From positions 124,001 through 188,000 of the forward strand of contig NZ_CP030827.1 of NCBI RefSeq assembly GCF_003597675.1: a stretch of 64,000 bases of DNA, given 5' to 3'. Positions 44,789 to 55,979 of the stretch are shown here, piece after piece (the stretch's first letter is position 1; every line of letters starts with the position of its first letter). Origin of the DNA: Neorhizobium sp. NCHU2750. GTDB taxonomy: Bacteria; Pseudomonadota; Alphaproteobacteria; Rhizobiales; Rhizobiaceae. Under the pieces are notes generated by a model. The model saw only the letters and a list, made by a program, of their open reading frames with translations, was not told the DNA's origin and did no database searches. The position numbers and the translations under genes were made by a program.

Positions 44789-45823
44789 ATGGCGGTCCTG
44801 GTTACGGGCGGAGCGGGATATATCGGCAGTCACATGGCCTGGGCATTGCTGGATGCCGGGGAAAATGTGGTCGTACTCGACCGTCTGTCGACAGGCTTCC
44901 GCTGGGCCGTGCCGGATGCCGCCCGTTTTTACCTCGGCGACGTCGGCGACAAGGCGCTTCTGGCACAGGTCTTTGCCGAAAACCATATCGACGCCATCAT
45001 GCATTTCGCCGGCTCGATCGTCGTGCCGCAGTCGGTCGCCAATCCGCTGGACTATTACGAGAACAATACCGGCAAGACGCGGCTGCTTGCCGCCGCCGCC
45101 GTTGATGCCGGCATCCGCCATTTCGTGTTTTCCTCCACCGCCGCCGTCTATGGCGACCAGCAAGGCGATAGCCCGGTTCTGGAAAGCGCTCCGACGCTGC
45201 CGAAGAACCCCTATGGCCAGTCGAAGCTGATGTCGGAACTGATGCTGCGAGATGCCGCCGCCGCCCATGATTTCCGCTACGTCGCCCTGCGCTATTTCAA
45301 TGTCGCCGGTGCTGATCCGCTCGGCCGCACGGGCCTTTCGACCGTCGGTGCGACCCATCTGATCAAGCTCGCCTGCGAAGCGGCGCTGGGCGAGCGCCTG
45401 GGTGTCGATGTCTACGGCACCGATTATCCGACGCCGGATGGAACCGGCGTGCGCGACTATATCCATGTGACGGATCTGGTGGCGGCGCACCTGAAGGCAT
45501 TGAGCTATCTGCGCCGCGGTGGCGAGCCGCTGATTGCCAATTGCGGCTATGGCCGCGGCTATTCGGTGCTCGAAGTGCTGAATGCGGTCAAGCGCGTCAG
45601 CGGCCAGTCCTTCGAGGTCCGTTACGGGCCGCGCCGTCCGGGCGATGCGGCAAGTGTCGTCGCCAATTCGACGCTCGCCCGCAGGCTTCTGGAATGGCAG
45701 CCGCGCCATGACGATCTCGACCTGATCGTCGACACCGCGATCGCCTGGGAGGGCCAGCTGGCCAGCCGCAGGGTGGTGGATCTGCGCGCCTTGCATCAGA
45801 GACTGGCTGCCGCCGCCTTCTGA
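44789..45823 (+). CDS. galE: UDP-glucose 4-epimerase
   Basis: This 344-residue extended SDR interconverts UDP-glucose and UDP-galactose for surface polysaccharides. The NAD loop is 'VLVTGGAGYIGSHMAW', with 'HFAGSIVVPQSVANPLDYYE', catalytic 'FSSTAAVYGD', 'YGQSK' (Tyr, Lys), 'YFNVAGADPLGRTG' and 'GTGVRDYIHVTDLVAAH'. I chose ATG 44789, where the Rossmann strand begins, over GTG 44735. Its end lies 115 bases before the polysaccharide-deacetylase start on the same strand. Confidence 0.94.
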   Translation: MAVLVTGGAGYIGSHMAWALLDAGENVVVLDRLSTGFRWAVPDAARFYLGDVGDKALLAQVFAENHIDAIMHFAGSIVVPQSVANPLDYYENNTGKTRLLAAAAVDAGIRHFVFSSTAAVYGDQQGDSPVLESAPTLPKNPYGQSKLMSELMLRDAAAAHDFRYVALRYFNVAGADPLGRTGLSTVGATHLIKLACEAALGERLGVDVYGTDYPTPDGTGVRDYIHVTDLVAAHLKALSYLRRGGEPLIANCGYGRGYSVLEVLNAVKRVSGQSFEVRYGPRRPGDAASVVANSTLARRLLEWQPRHDDLDLIVDTAIAWEGQLASRRVVDLRALHQRLAAAAF

Positions 45824-45938
45824 TTGCCCCGTCGTTCACGCCAAAATGTTCACCGGACAGGCATGCCATGCCAAAAGAAGCATGGATAAGCGATCGCTTG
45901 GGGAGTATGGGCAGGACGAGCCAATCGGATCGACGGAT

Positions 45939-46760
45939 ATGATGCGCCCCTTTTTGAAAGCCGGTCTTCTTCTCATTGCAGGCGGCATGGCCGCTCTACC
46001 CGCTCACGCAACCGATGCCGCCAAGGCCTGGGTGCCGGTGGAGCCGACGCATCGCGAACAGAAGGTCAAGCTGGTCGAGCCGCATCTGCATCTCGCCAAG
46101 GCGGAGATCGGCCGGGCCAAGCCGCGCGTGGCGCTGACCTTCGATGCCTGCATGGGCGCGGTCGATGAGCGCATCCTCCAGACGCTGGTCAAGGAGCGCG
46201 TGCCGGCGACCATCTTCGTCACCGCCCGCTGGCTGCGCAAGAATCAGCCGAGCGTGGCGCTGTTCCTCGCCAATCCCGATCTCTTCGAAATCGAGAACCA
46301 TGGCGAGAACCATATCCCGGCCATCGATGTTGCCGTACCCGTCTATGGTATTCCCTCGGCAGGTTCACCCGAAGCGGTGGCGCGCGAGGTCGGCAAGGGC
46401 GCCGAGGCGATGATCGCTGCCGGACTGCCGGCACCCCGCTGGTTCCGCGGCGCAACCGCCAAATACGACGCCTCCTCGATCGATGAAATCCGCAAGATGG
46501 GCTATCGCATCGCCGGATACTCGCTGAATGGCGACGAAGGTTCGCTTCTGGGCACCGCTGCCGCCGACAAGCGCATCGCCGCTGCCAGGGACGGCGATGT
46601 GGTGATCTCCCACATCAACCAGCCGACCCATGCCGCCGGCGAGGGCGTGGCAAGCGCCATCCTCAAGCTCAAGGCTCGTGGCGTCGAGTTCGTCCGCCTC
46701 TCCGACGTCGCGACCGACGGCGACTACGACACCACGGCCGCCCGTCCCGGCCTGTTCTGA
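45939..46760 (+). CDS. secreted polysaccharide deacetylase (carbohydrate esterase 4)
   Basis: This 273-residue protein has a signal peptide ('FLKAGLLLIAGGMAALPAHA') and a NodB-type fold. Motif 1 is 'ALTFDACMGAVDERI' (Asp as base, with ACMG replacing the usual DGP), motif 2 is 'IENHGENH' (metal histidines) and a late motif is 'GDVVISHINQPTHAAGEG'. It likely removes acetyl groups from a cell-wall or exported glycan. Alternative starts at 45846 and 45882 would add a charged leader with no signal-peptide character. Confidence 0.82.
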   Translation: MMRPFLKAGLLLIAGGMAALPAHATDAAKAWVPVEPTHREQKVKLVEPHLHLAKAEIGRAKPRVALTFDACMGAVDERILQTLVKERVPATIFVTARWLRKNQPSVALFLANPDLFEIENHGENHIPAIDVAVPVYGIPSAGSPEAVAREVGKGAEAMIAAGLPAPRWFRGATAKYDASSIDEIRKMGYRIAGYSLNGDEGSLLGTAAADKRIAAARDGDVVISHINQPTHAAGEGVASAILKLKARGVEFVRLSDVATDGDYDTTAARPGLF

Positions 46761-46921
46761 GAGAGCGGGCGCCTCGGTTAGCATGCGGGGCGCGTGGTAT
46801 GACGAAAGACTTCCAGCATCTTGATCCGGCCTAACCCAAACGGGTGACGCCAGAAAAAGCAGCGGTGATAACGTTTCCGTGACAAGAGCGCGTGTGAAGG
46901 CGCGTCATGAGGGAGGAAACC

Positions 46922-48214
46922 ATGGTCACGCTGCAGAGATATTTTCCGGGGAACGTAAACCCGGACCACTACAATCCGCCAATCGTGGGCCTCGACTACA
47001 TGCCGTCGATGGCCGACCTGCTCGATTTCGATGCGGTGGTGTCGAGAACATCGTCATCGACCCAGGTTCTCTTCAAGTTCGGGAACGGTATCCAGGGCAA
47101 GATCATCGGCAGCGGACTGAAATTCAACAAGGACGGCGACGCCACGGCAGGCCGCGTCACCGAGGTTCAGGTTCTCACCAAGGACGGCAAGCTGATCGAG
47201 AAGATCTCCGGCTTCGACGTGGCAGCGACCACCTTCCAGACCGTACTCGACGATTCCTGGCACATGCAGGAATGGCTGTTGCGCGGCAATGACACGCTGA
47301 CCGGCGGCGCGGGTGGCGATGATCTCTATGGCCACGCCGGCAACGACGTCCTCAAGGGCGGCGCCGGTGACGATTTCCTCGTCGGCGGCGCCGGCAAGGA
47401 CAGCTATGACGGCGGCTCCGGCTGGGACCAGCTGAGCTTCGACGATGGCAATGCCGTCAAGAAGGGCGTCACCGTCGATGCCGTCAACCACAAGGCGACC
47501 GACGCTTACGGCAATGCCGAAACCTTCTCCAGCATCGAGAGCTTTCGCGGTACGAAACTCGCCGACACGTTCAAGGGTTCCAGTGCAGACGAGCAGTTCA
47601 TGGGCCTCGCCGGTGCCGATACGATCAATGGCGGCGGCGGCTTCGATGAGGTCCGTTACCATCGCGACGTCAAGCGCGGCGGCACGTATGGCGTGACCGT
47701 CGACCTGCAGAAGGGCACGGCGACCGATGGTTTCGGCAACAAGGACACGCTGGTCAGCATCGAGGGCGTGCGCGGCACGGACTTTGCCGACAAGCTGATC
47801 GGCAGCACCGTGCACAACACGCTGCGCGGCGATGGCGGCAAGGACCAGCTTTACGGCAAGCTCGGAAACGACGACCTGACCGGCGGCGGCGGCAAGGATG
47901 CCTTCTATTTCGACACCAAGCTCAACGGCAGCAGCAATGTCGATCACATTCTCGATTTCAGCGTTGCCGATGACACTGTCTATCTGGCCAAGGCAATTTT
48001 CACCAAGATCGCCGGCACCGGCGTCATGACCAGCGGGCAGTTCTATGCCTCGACCAATGGCAAGGCCCATGATGCCGACGACCGGATCACCTATAACAGC
48101 AAGACCGGCGATGTCTTCTACGACGCCGATGGCAACGGTGCCGGGGCCGCGGTCAAGTTCGCGGTCGTCGACGATGGCCTGAAACTGACCTCGGCGGATT
48201 TCTTTCTGTACTGA
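46922..48214 (+). CDS. RTX-type calcium-binding protein, type I secretion substrate
   Basis: This 430-residue protein has RTX nonapeptides in three blocks: about residues 127-168 ('GGAGGDDLYGHAGNDVLKGG'), a short one near 238 ('NGGGGFDEVRYH'), and about 303-331 ('LYGKLGNDDLTGGGGKDAFY'). The first 120 residues show no named domain. The C-terminus ends 'LTSADFFLY', the hydrophobic tail typical of type I secretion signals. ABC and HlyD genes follow, so this is the likely cargo. No enzymatic domain (protease, lipase) is visible; it may be structural or adhesive. The GGGAGGAAACC box fixes ATG 46922. Confidence 0.85.
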   Translation: MVTLQRYFPGNVNPDHYNPPIVGLDYMPSMADLLDFDAVVSRTSSSTQVLFKFGNGIQGKIIGSGLKFNKDGDATAGRVTEVQVLTKDGKLIEKISGFDVAATTFQTVLDDSWHMQEWLLRGNDTLTGGAGGDDLYGHAGNDVLKGGAGDDFLVGGAGKDSYDGGSGWDQLSFDDGNAVKKGVTVDAVNHKATDAYGNAETFSSIESFRGTKLADTFKGSSADEQFMGLAGADTINGGGGFDEVRYHRDVKRGGTYGVTVDLQKGTATDGFGNKDTLVSIEGVRGTDFADKLIGSTVHNTLRGDGGKDQLYGKLGNDDLTGGGGKDAFYFDTKLNGSSNVDHILDFSVADDTVYLAKAIFTKIAGTGVMTSGQFYASTNGKAHDADDRITYNSKTGDVFYDADGNGAGAAVKFAVVDDGLKLTSADFFLY

Positions 48215-48424
48215 AACGCATATCCCGGAGAAGACGGGCGTCGACATTGCCGGCACCCGTTTTGGCTGATGTGGCATCGGCTAACCGCATACAGCCTTAG
48301 GAGGATGCGCCTGTTCAGATCTGCGCAATATAAGTATTATCTGATGCAGGAATGGGATTTTCGGATGGAGAGATGGGGGAAACGGTTGTGATCGCAACGT
48401 TCCGCCGATGGCGAAAGGTCGGGA

Positions 48425-50173
48425 ATGCAGGCCAGGCATGAAAGCAACACGTCTGCATCCAAAGTCTTCGCCCGCTGCCGCGTGGGGTTGCTGACCGTCG
48501 GCGTGGCGAGCGCGCTCATCAATATCCTCTATCTCACCAGTTCCTTCTTCATGCTGCAGGTCTATGACCGGGTCATCCCGAGCCGCAGCATTCCGACGCT
48601 CGTGGCGCTCGGGCTTCTGGCCCTGCTTCTCTACCTGTTCCAGGGCGCATTCGAACTGGCCAGGAGCCGGATGCTTGCCCGCATAGCCGGCGTCTTCGAC
48701 GAGGAGCTGGGAGATCGCGTCTTCAGGACGGCAGTGAGGATGCCGGTCAGGGGCGGCGGCCCGACGGACGGTATGGGGGCGATGCGGGATTTCGATCAGG
48801 TGAGGTCGTTCCTGTCGAGTGCCGGACCGCCCGCTTTCTTCGATCTTCCCTGGCTGCCCTTCTATGTCCTCATCTGCTTTCTGTTCCACCCGGTGATCGG
48901 CTTCATCGCCATCGGCGGTGCTGTCATCCTCACCATTCTCACCTATCTGACCAACCGCGCCACCCAGACGATATCGAGAGAGGTCCACGAGGCCGGCGGC
49001 CGGCGTGGCGCCCTTCTGGAAGCGGTGCATCGCAATGCCGAAGTGGTGGAGGCGATGGGCATGGCGCGCGATCTCTCGCGCTCGTGGTCGCAATTGAACG
49101 ATCGCTATCGCCGCTCGCATCTGCAGAACTCGGATGTCTCGAACGGCTATTCCACTCTTTCGAAGATTTTTCGCATCGCCCTGCAATCTGGCGTACTTGC
49201 CGCAGGCGCCGTTCTCGTCATCGAAAACCAGGCATCCGCCGGCATCATCATCGCAGCCTCGATCCTGACGTCGCGTGCCTTGGCGCCGGTCGAGCAGGCG
49301 ATTGCAAACTGGCGCGGCTTCGTCTCGGCGCAACAGTCCTGGCGCCGCCTGCGCCAGAACCTCGATGCACTGGCGGATGCGCCCCTGCCGCTCAAGCTCG
49401 CCCAGCCGCAAAGGACGCTGCGGGTCGAGGGCCTTGCCAGCGGGCCGCCCGGCCGGCGGGACATCATCGTCTCCAACATCGCCTTCGCCGCCGAGGCGGG
49501 CGATGCGATCGGCGTGATCGGGCCGAGTGCGTCGGGAAAGTCGTCGCTTGCCCGTGCGCTCACCGGCATATGGCCGAACCATCGCGGCTCGGTGCGTCTC
49601 GACGGCGCGACCCTCGACCAGTGGAGCGACGAGGATCGCGGCCGGCTGGTCGGTTACCTGCCGCAGGATATCGAGCTGTTCTCGGGGACGGTCGGCGAGA
49701 ACATTGCCCGCTTCCGTGCCGATGCGCAGGATGAGGCGATCGTCGAGGCGGCCAAGGCGGCTGGCGTGCATGAACTGATCCTCAAGCTGCCGAACGGCTA
49801 TGCCACCGAAGTCGGTCCCTCCGGCTCGATGCTGTCGGCCGGCCAGCGCCAGCGCATCGCGCTCGCCCGTGCGCTTTATGCAAACCCCTTCCTGATCATT
49901 CTCGACGAGCCGAATTCCAACCTCGATGTGGAAGGCGAGGGCGCCCTTGCGAAGGCCATCGTCAATGTCCGCAACCGCGGCGGCATCGCCATCATCATTG
50001 CCCACCGGCCGAGCGCGCTGTCCGGCGTCAATCTGGTGCTGATGATGAACGAGGGGCAGATGGCAGCCTTTGGTCCGCGCGACGAGGTTCTGGCAAAGGT
50101 CCTGCGTCGCGAAGCCTCTGGCCCGGATCATCGGCCGGCCTCGCTCAAGATCGTCTCGGAAGTGCAGGAGTGA
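48425..50173 (+). CDS. type I secretion system permease/ATPase (PrtD-like)
   Basis: This 582-residue half-transporter has a membrane domain of about six helices (1-300) and an ATPase domain with Walker A 'GPSASGKSSLARAL', signature 'LSAGQRQRIALARALY' (Ala in place of the first Gly of LSGGQ), Walker B 'LIILDEPNSNLD' and 'IIIAHRPSAL'. The short N-terminus without a peptidase domain places it in the PrtD/AprD group that exports RTX proteins. It follows the RTX gene by 210 bases and precedes the HlyD gene by four. Confidence 0.92.
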   Translation: MQARHESNTSASKVFARCRVGLLTVGVASALINILYLTSSFFMLQVYDRVIPSRSIPTLVALGLLALLLYLFQGAFELARSRMLARIAGVFDEELGDRVFRTAVRMPVRGGGPTDGMGAMRDFDQVRSFLSSAGPPAFFDLPWLPFYVLICFLFHPVIGFIAIGGAVILTILTYLTNRATQTISREVHEAGGRRGALLEAVHRNAEVVEAMGMARDLSRSWSQLNDRYRRSHLQNSDVSNGYSTLSKIFRIALQSGVLAAGAVLVIENQASAGIIIAASILTSRALAPVEQAIANWRGFVSAQQSWRRLRQNLDALADAPLPLKLAQPQRTLRVEGLASGPPGRRDIIVSNIAFAAEAGDAIGVIGPSASGKSSLARALTGIWPNHRGSVRLDGATLDQWSDEDRGRLVGYLPQDIELFSGTVGENIARFRADAQDEAIVEAAKAAGVHELILKLPNGYATEVGPSGSMLSAGQRQRIALARALYANPFLIILDEPNSNLDVEGEGALAKAIVNVRNRGGIAIIIAHRPSALSGVNLVLMMNEGQMAAFGPRDEVLAKVLRREASGPDHRPASLKIVSEVQE

Positions 50174-50177
50174 AGAG

Positions 50178-51491
50178 ATGAGTGAGACGATCGCCACCTC
50201 ATCCTCGCAGCGCTCGCTTCGCCGCCATGTCATCGTCGTCGCGGTGCTCGGCCTTGCACTTGTTGGCGGCATCGGCGGATGGGCGGCAATGGCCACGCTC
50301 TCCAATGCGGTCGTCGGCGAGGGGACGGTCATCATCGATGACAATGTGAAGAAGATACAGCACCTGAGCGGCGGCGTCGTATCGGAACTTCTCGTGAGGG
50401 AAGGAAGCCATGTCGAGGCTGGCGATGTCCTTGTGAAGCTTGACGGCACCTCGCTGCGGGCAAGCCTGGCGATCGTCGAGAGCGGGCTCGCACAGCTCTA
50501 TGCCAAGCGCATCCGGCTTGAGGCCGAGACGCTGCAGGACGGCACGTTCAGCGAGGCGGCTCTAGCCGAGAGCGGCATGGATATTGCTGCCAACCGCAAG
50601 CTGGTCGATGGTGAGATCCAGCTTTTCCAGATGCGCAGGTCGTCGCTTGCCGGCATGAAGAAGCAGCTTGATGAACGCAAGAGCCAGCTCAAGGAACAGA
50701 TTGCCGGAAATGACCTGCAGATCAGGGCGATCGACGATTCCATCACATTGATCGATGAGGAATACCGGGCGATCGACAGCCTCTACAGGCAGCAGCTCGT
50801 CACCCTTCAAAGGGTCAACGCGCTGAAGCGCCAGCGTGTCGAGCTTGATGGCAACAAGGGCGAGCGGATTGCCGCGAGGGCGCAGGCCGAAGGCCGTATC
50901 AGCGAGATCAACCTGCAGATATTGCAGCTCGACGAGGACCGCAGGGCGGAGAATGCTAAGGACCTGACGGATGTCGAGGCAAAGATCTCTGAGCTCGAGG
51001 AACGCCGCATCTCCGCCCGCGACCAGCTTCAGAGGCTCGATGTCCGTGCACCGCTTGCCGGGCGCATCTACCAGCTCACCGTTCACACGATCGGCGGGGT
51101 GGTCAATCCCGGCGAGCCGCTGATGCTGCTTGCCCCCGACCAGCGCGAATTGACCGTGGAAGCCAGGATTGCCTCGCGCAACATCGACCAGGTCCGGCCC
51201 GGTCAGGCGGTCGACATCCGTTTCAGTGCCTTCGACCAGCGCACCACGCCGGAAGTGACCGGCACCGTCATTTCCATGTCTCCCGACGTCGTGGTCGACC
51301 AGCGCAGCGGCCTCAGCTACTATCCGGTCCGCATCAGGCCTCAGCCGCAGAGCCTCGCCAAGCTGGAAAAGCTCGCGCTCTATCCCGGCATGCCGGCGGA
51401 GGTCTTCATCCGCGTCGCCGACCGCACCGTGATCTCCTATCTCGCCAAGCCCTTCACCGACCAGATGGCGCATACGTTTCGCGAGGAATGA
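50178..51491 (+). CDS. HlyD-family type I secretion membrane fusion protein
   Basis: This 437-residue adaptor has one N-terminal membrane helix ('VIVVAVLGLALVGGIGGWAA'), a split lipoyl domain ('VSELLVREGSHVEAGDVLVK'), long coiled-coil arms (about 100-270) and a C-terminal beta-barrel ('GGVVNPGEPLMLLAPDQREL'). It bridges the inner-membrane ABC protein to an outer-membrane TolC-like duct. The ATG follows GGAGTGAAGAG and lies four bases after the ABC gene. No tolC gene is adjacent. Confidence 0.92.
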   Translation: MSETIATSSSQRSLRRHVIVVAVLGLALVGGIGGWAAMATLSNAVVGEGTVIIDDNVKKIQHLSGGVVSELLVREGSHVEAGDVLVKLDGTSLRASLAIVESGLAQLYAKRIRLEAETLQDGTFSEAALAESGMDIAANRKLVDGEIQLFQMRRSSLAGMKKQLDERKSQLKEQIAGNDLQIRAIDDSITLIDEEYRAIDSLYRQQLVTLQRVNALKRQRVELDGNKGERIAARAQAEGRISEINLQILQLDEDRRAENAKDLTDVEAKISELEERRISARDQLQRLDVRAPLAGRIYQLTVHTIGGVVNPGEPLMLLAPDQRELTVEARIASRNIDQVRPGQAVDIRFSAFDQRTTPEVTGTVISMSPDVVVDQRSGLSYYPVRIRPQPQSLAKLEKLALYPGMPAEVFIRVADRTVISYLAKPFTDQMAHTFREE

Positions 51492-53901
<2,410 letters not shown>

Positions 53902-53980
53902 GAAAATTCCGGACTGTCATGGATGAGCCTCTCTGCAGCGAGGTCTTCGGCTGCATCCGTGGAACGATCCCCGAAAACCG

Positions 53981-54009
53981 CCTCCACCCGCGAGAACTGC
54001 GGGTGGAGG
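53981..54009. terminator. hairpin downstream of the chemoreceptor gene
   Basis: CCTCCACCCGC and GCGGGTGGAGG form a perfect 11-base stem with a 7-base loop, 80 bases after the stop. No T-run follows on the plus strand, so intrinsic termination is uncertain. Confidence 0.45.
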
Positions 54010-54018
54010 CCAAGCATT

Positions 54019-54125
54019 GGCTAAAGCAGGCCGCTATCTTTCAGATTCGCTTACCGCGCTTTAGCTGTCTGTTTTTGCGCATGTCTTTGTCCCGAAACCG
54101 GTGACCACTTTCGGGAGACATGCTG
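54019..54125. repeat. RIME-like palindromic element, copy 1
   Basis: This stretch has the two palindromes of Rhizobium intergenic mosaic elements: gCTAAAGC...GCTTTAGc, and AGCATGTCTCCCGAAA...GGGACAAAGACATGCG on the other strand. It matches 57284-57393 in inverted orientation. It fills the gap between the chemoreceptor and the TadG-like gene. Confidence 0.8.
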
Positions 54126-54194
54126 TAGGACGCAGGATGCCCGGCTTGGCTTTTCAGGAGCCGTCTTGTTTTTAGTCTTTGCCCGCCGCGGGGG

Positions 54195-55142
54195 TCACTT
54201 GGTCAGAACCACATTCTGGCCGCTCGGAGCACAGGTCGTCTTCGCCGTGTAGAAAAAGTCCTGTCGGTCCCAGCCGCCTCCGTCTTCCCAGGCGTGACTG
54301 GATGTCTTGCCGCAGACGAGAATGCTGCTGAGCGGGCTCGTTACGCCCTTGGCCAGTTGAACGCCATCCACGAACAGGTAGTAGCTGGTATTGGGATTGT
54401 CGGTGCGCAGTGTCAGGTCGTATTTCGAATAGGCAGCGGTGGAGTTTGCCAGGCAGACGATCTTGCTGGCCAGGACAAAGCCCATTTGCCCGGTGGGGCA
54501 GCCATCCTTCTTGATCTCCATCTGCAGGATGAGAGACGAATATTTTCCAAGATCGATGCTGGTCGACGGAGACACGGTCATCGTGCCTTGCCCCTGGTCG
54601 TCGGTCGTGGCCGGTTGATAGGTTACCGTGCCGACGATCTCTTCCTTCGTGCTGCCCGGCCTGATGACCCTGATCGTGACCTTCTTGTAGTAAAAGCCCT
54701 GCGCTTTTGTGGGGGTAAACTCGACCTTGCTCGGCTTTTCCGGTGCCAGTGATTGGGCAAACACGCCGACATCGATGGCGTTGAGACCCATGAGAGGCAA
54801 GAAATTGTTCTTCGACTTTGCCTGGATGAGGACCCCGAGTTTCGCCTCATCCATGGTGACCGTATAGGTCGCACCGTCCAGGAGCTTGCTCTTGTAACCC
54901 TTCAGGAAACTCTCCGCCTGGGCAATCGCTGCAGCGGAATTTGTCCCGTTATAGACGGCGCCTCCCGCAAGTGCGGCACTGTCGGCAATGCCCTGCATGT
55001 TCTCTTTTTCGGCATAGGCGGAATAGACATCGACCGCACCGCCTGCCGTGTAGAGGAGCAGCGGCATCAAAAGCGCGCTCATCATGCCGAAATTACCGTC
55101 CCGGCTCCGCAACAGACGGTCAAGCTCAATCCTGCGAAGCAT
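54195..55142 (-). CDS. TadG-like (Flp pilus assembly) surface protein
   Basis: This 315-residue protein opens with 'LRSRDGNFGMMSALLMPLLL', the TadE/TadG-type N-terminal segment with Gly before a long hydrophobic helix, then 'DVYSAYAEKENMQGIADSAA' and 'LAGG', typical of TadG-like N-terminal domains. The rest is a Thr/Ser-rich outer part with four late cysteines. It is a single gene with no other tad or pilus genes near it. It may be a stand-alone secreted pseudopilin-like protein. Upstream DNA is A+T rich. Confidence 0.8.
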   Translation of the reverse strand: MLRRIELDRLLRSRDGNFGMMSALLMPLLLYTAGGAVDVYSAYAEKENMQGIADSAALAGGAVYNGTNSAAAIAQAESFLKGYKSKLLDGATYTVTMDEAKLGVLIQAKSKNNFLPLMGLNAIDVGVFAQSLAPEKPSKVEFTPTKAQGFYYKKVTIRVIRPGSTKEEIVGTVTYQPATTDDQGQGTMTVSPSTSIDLGKYSSLILQMEIKKDGCPTGQMGFVLASKIVCLANSTAAYSKYDLTLRTDNPNTSYYLFVDGVQLAKGVTSPLSSILVCGKTSSHAWEDGGGWDRQDFFYTAKTTCAPSGQNVVLTK

Positions 55143-55369
55143 CCCTGCACCTCACGCTATTGGGTGAGGCGATCTTCTCGTATGTAAGTAAAAGATAATA
55201 TAAGATTGCATTAGGGAATCTAAATAAACGCGCTGCGGGCATTCCGGGCGGAGCTATATCGACGTAATACCGAGCGCCCGTTGCCGACTGCCCTTGCGAC
55301 TCGGCTCCTCGAACGGAGCCGGAAGGCAATTGCTTTCAAAGCAAAAGACAGAATTTACTAAGGGGAAAA

Positions 55370-55444
55370 TGGTGCTGCTAGAGAGATTTGAACTCTCGGC
55401 CTCTCCCTTACCAAGGGAGTGCTCTACCCCTGAGCTATAGCAGC
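55370..55444 (-). tRNA. tRNA-Thr (anticodon GGT)
   Basis: On the minus strand a full cloverleaf is seen: acceptor GCTGCTA/TAGCAGC, D arm GCTC/GAGC, anticodon stem CTCCC/GGGAG with loop TTGGTAA (anticodon GGT), T arm GAGAG/CTCTC with loop TTCAAAT, and an encoded CCA end. It reads threonine codon ACC. Confidence 0.95.
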
Positions 55445-55600
55445 TTAGAACCGGTGCGGAATGTCTTCCGCGTCTTCGGCGAGGGCCTATTGCCATAGGT
55501 TCTTGGTGAGTGCAAGCGGCAATTTCCAAGTTATTTCATCGAGCATGGGGAAAACCGCGTCTCTGCTTTTGTTTGCCGGGCTTTTTGGCTATGGAAGGCC

Positions 55601-55873
55601 ATGGACGAAAATGATGACGTGCAGAATTCCGATAACCAGCTCGACATGCAGGCGCGGGGCGAAAGCCGCGGCGACCGTGCCCGCAAGGCGCAGGCGGCCC
55701 GTGAAGCGGATCGGAAAGACAAGGCCGCCGCCAAGCTCAGGGAAAACCTGATGCGTCGCAAGAGCCAGTCCCGTGCCCGCCGCGCCGGCGATGCGGATGA
55801 AACGCAGGGCCTGCCCGCAGCAGGAACCGGTGGTGCCGCATCCACTGCCGCAAAATCGGACGAATCATCCTGA
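55601..55873 (+). CDS. small charged hypothetical protein upstream of murA
   Basis: This 90-residue protein is very hydrophilic, with an Arg/Lys/Ala-rich helical middle ('RKAQAAREADRKDKAAAKLR') and a low-complexity C-terminus. No domain is recognised. Codon use agrees with the flanking genes and it lies 106 bases before murA on the same strand, so I think it is real. A nucleic-acid or membrane-surface role is possible but not shown. The ATG at 55601 follows TGGAAGG. Confidence 0.6.
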   Translation: MDENDDVQNSDNQLDMQARGESRGDRARKAQAAREADRKDKAAAKLRENLMRRKSQSRARRAGDADETQGLPAAGTGGAASTAAKSDESS

Positions 55874-55979
55874 CTTATGTCCTCAAAGGGACGATCACGA
55901 GATTTCACCAAACATTGAAGCGAGAGGGCTTTTCGTCTAAGGACGCTGCCTTGCGCTTGAGAGGGAAAGTTTTTCAGCC

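Noticed and set aside
55254..55529. 91-codon minus-strand frame
   Set aside because: It runs through the tRNA-Thr gene; the serine-rich stretch is simply translated tRNA sequence.
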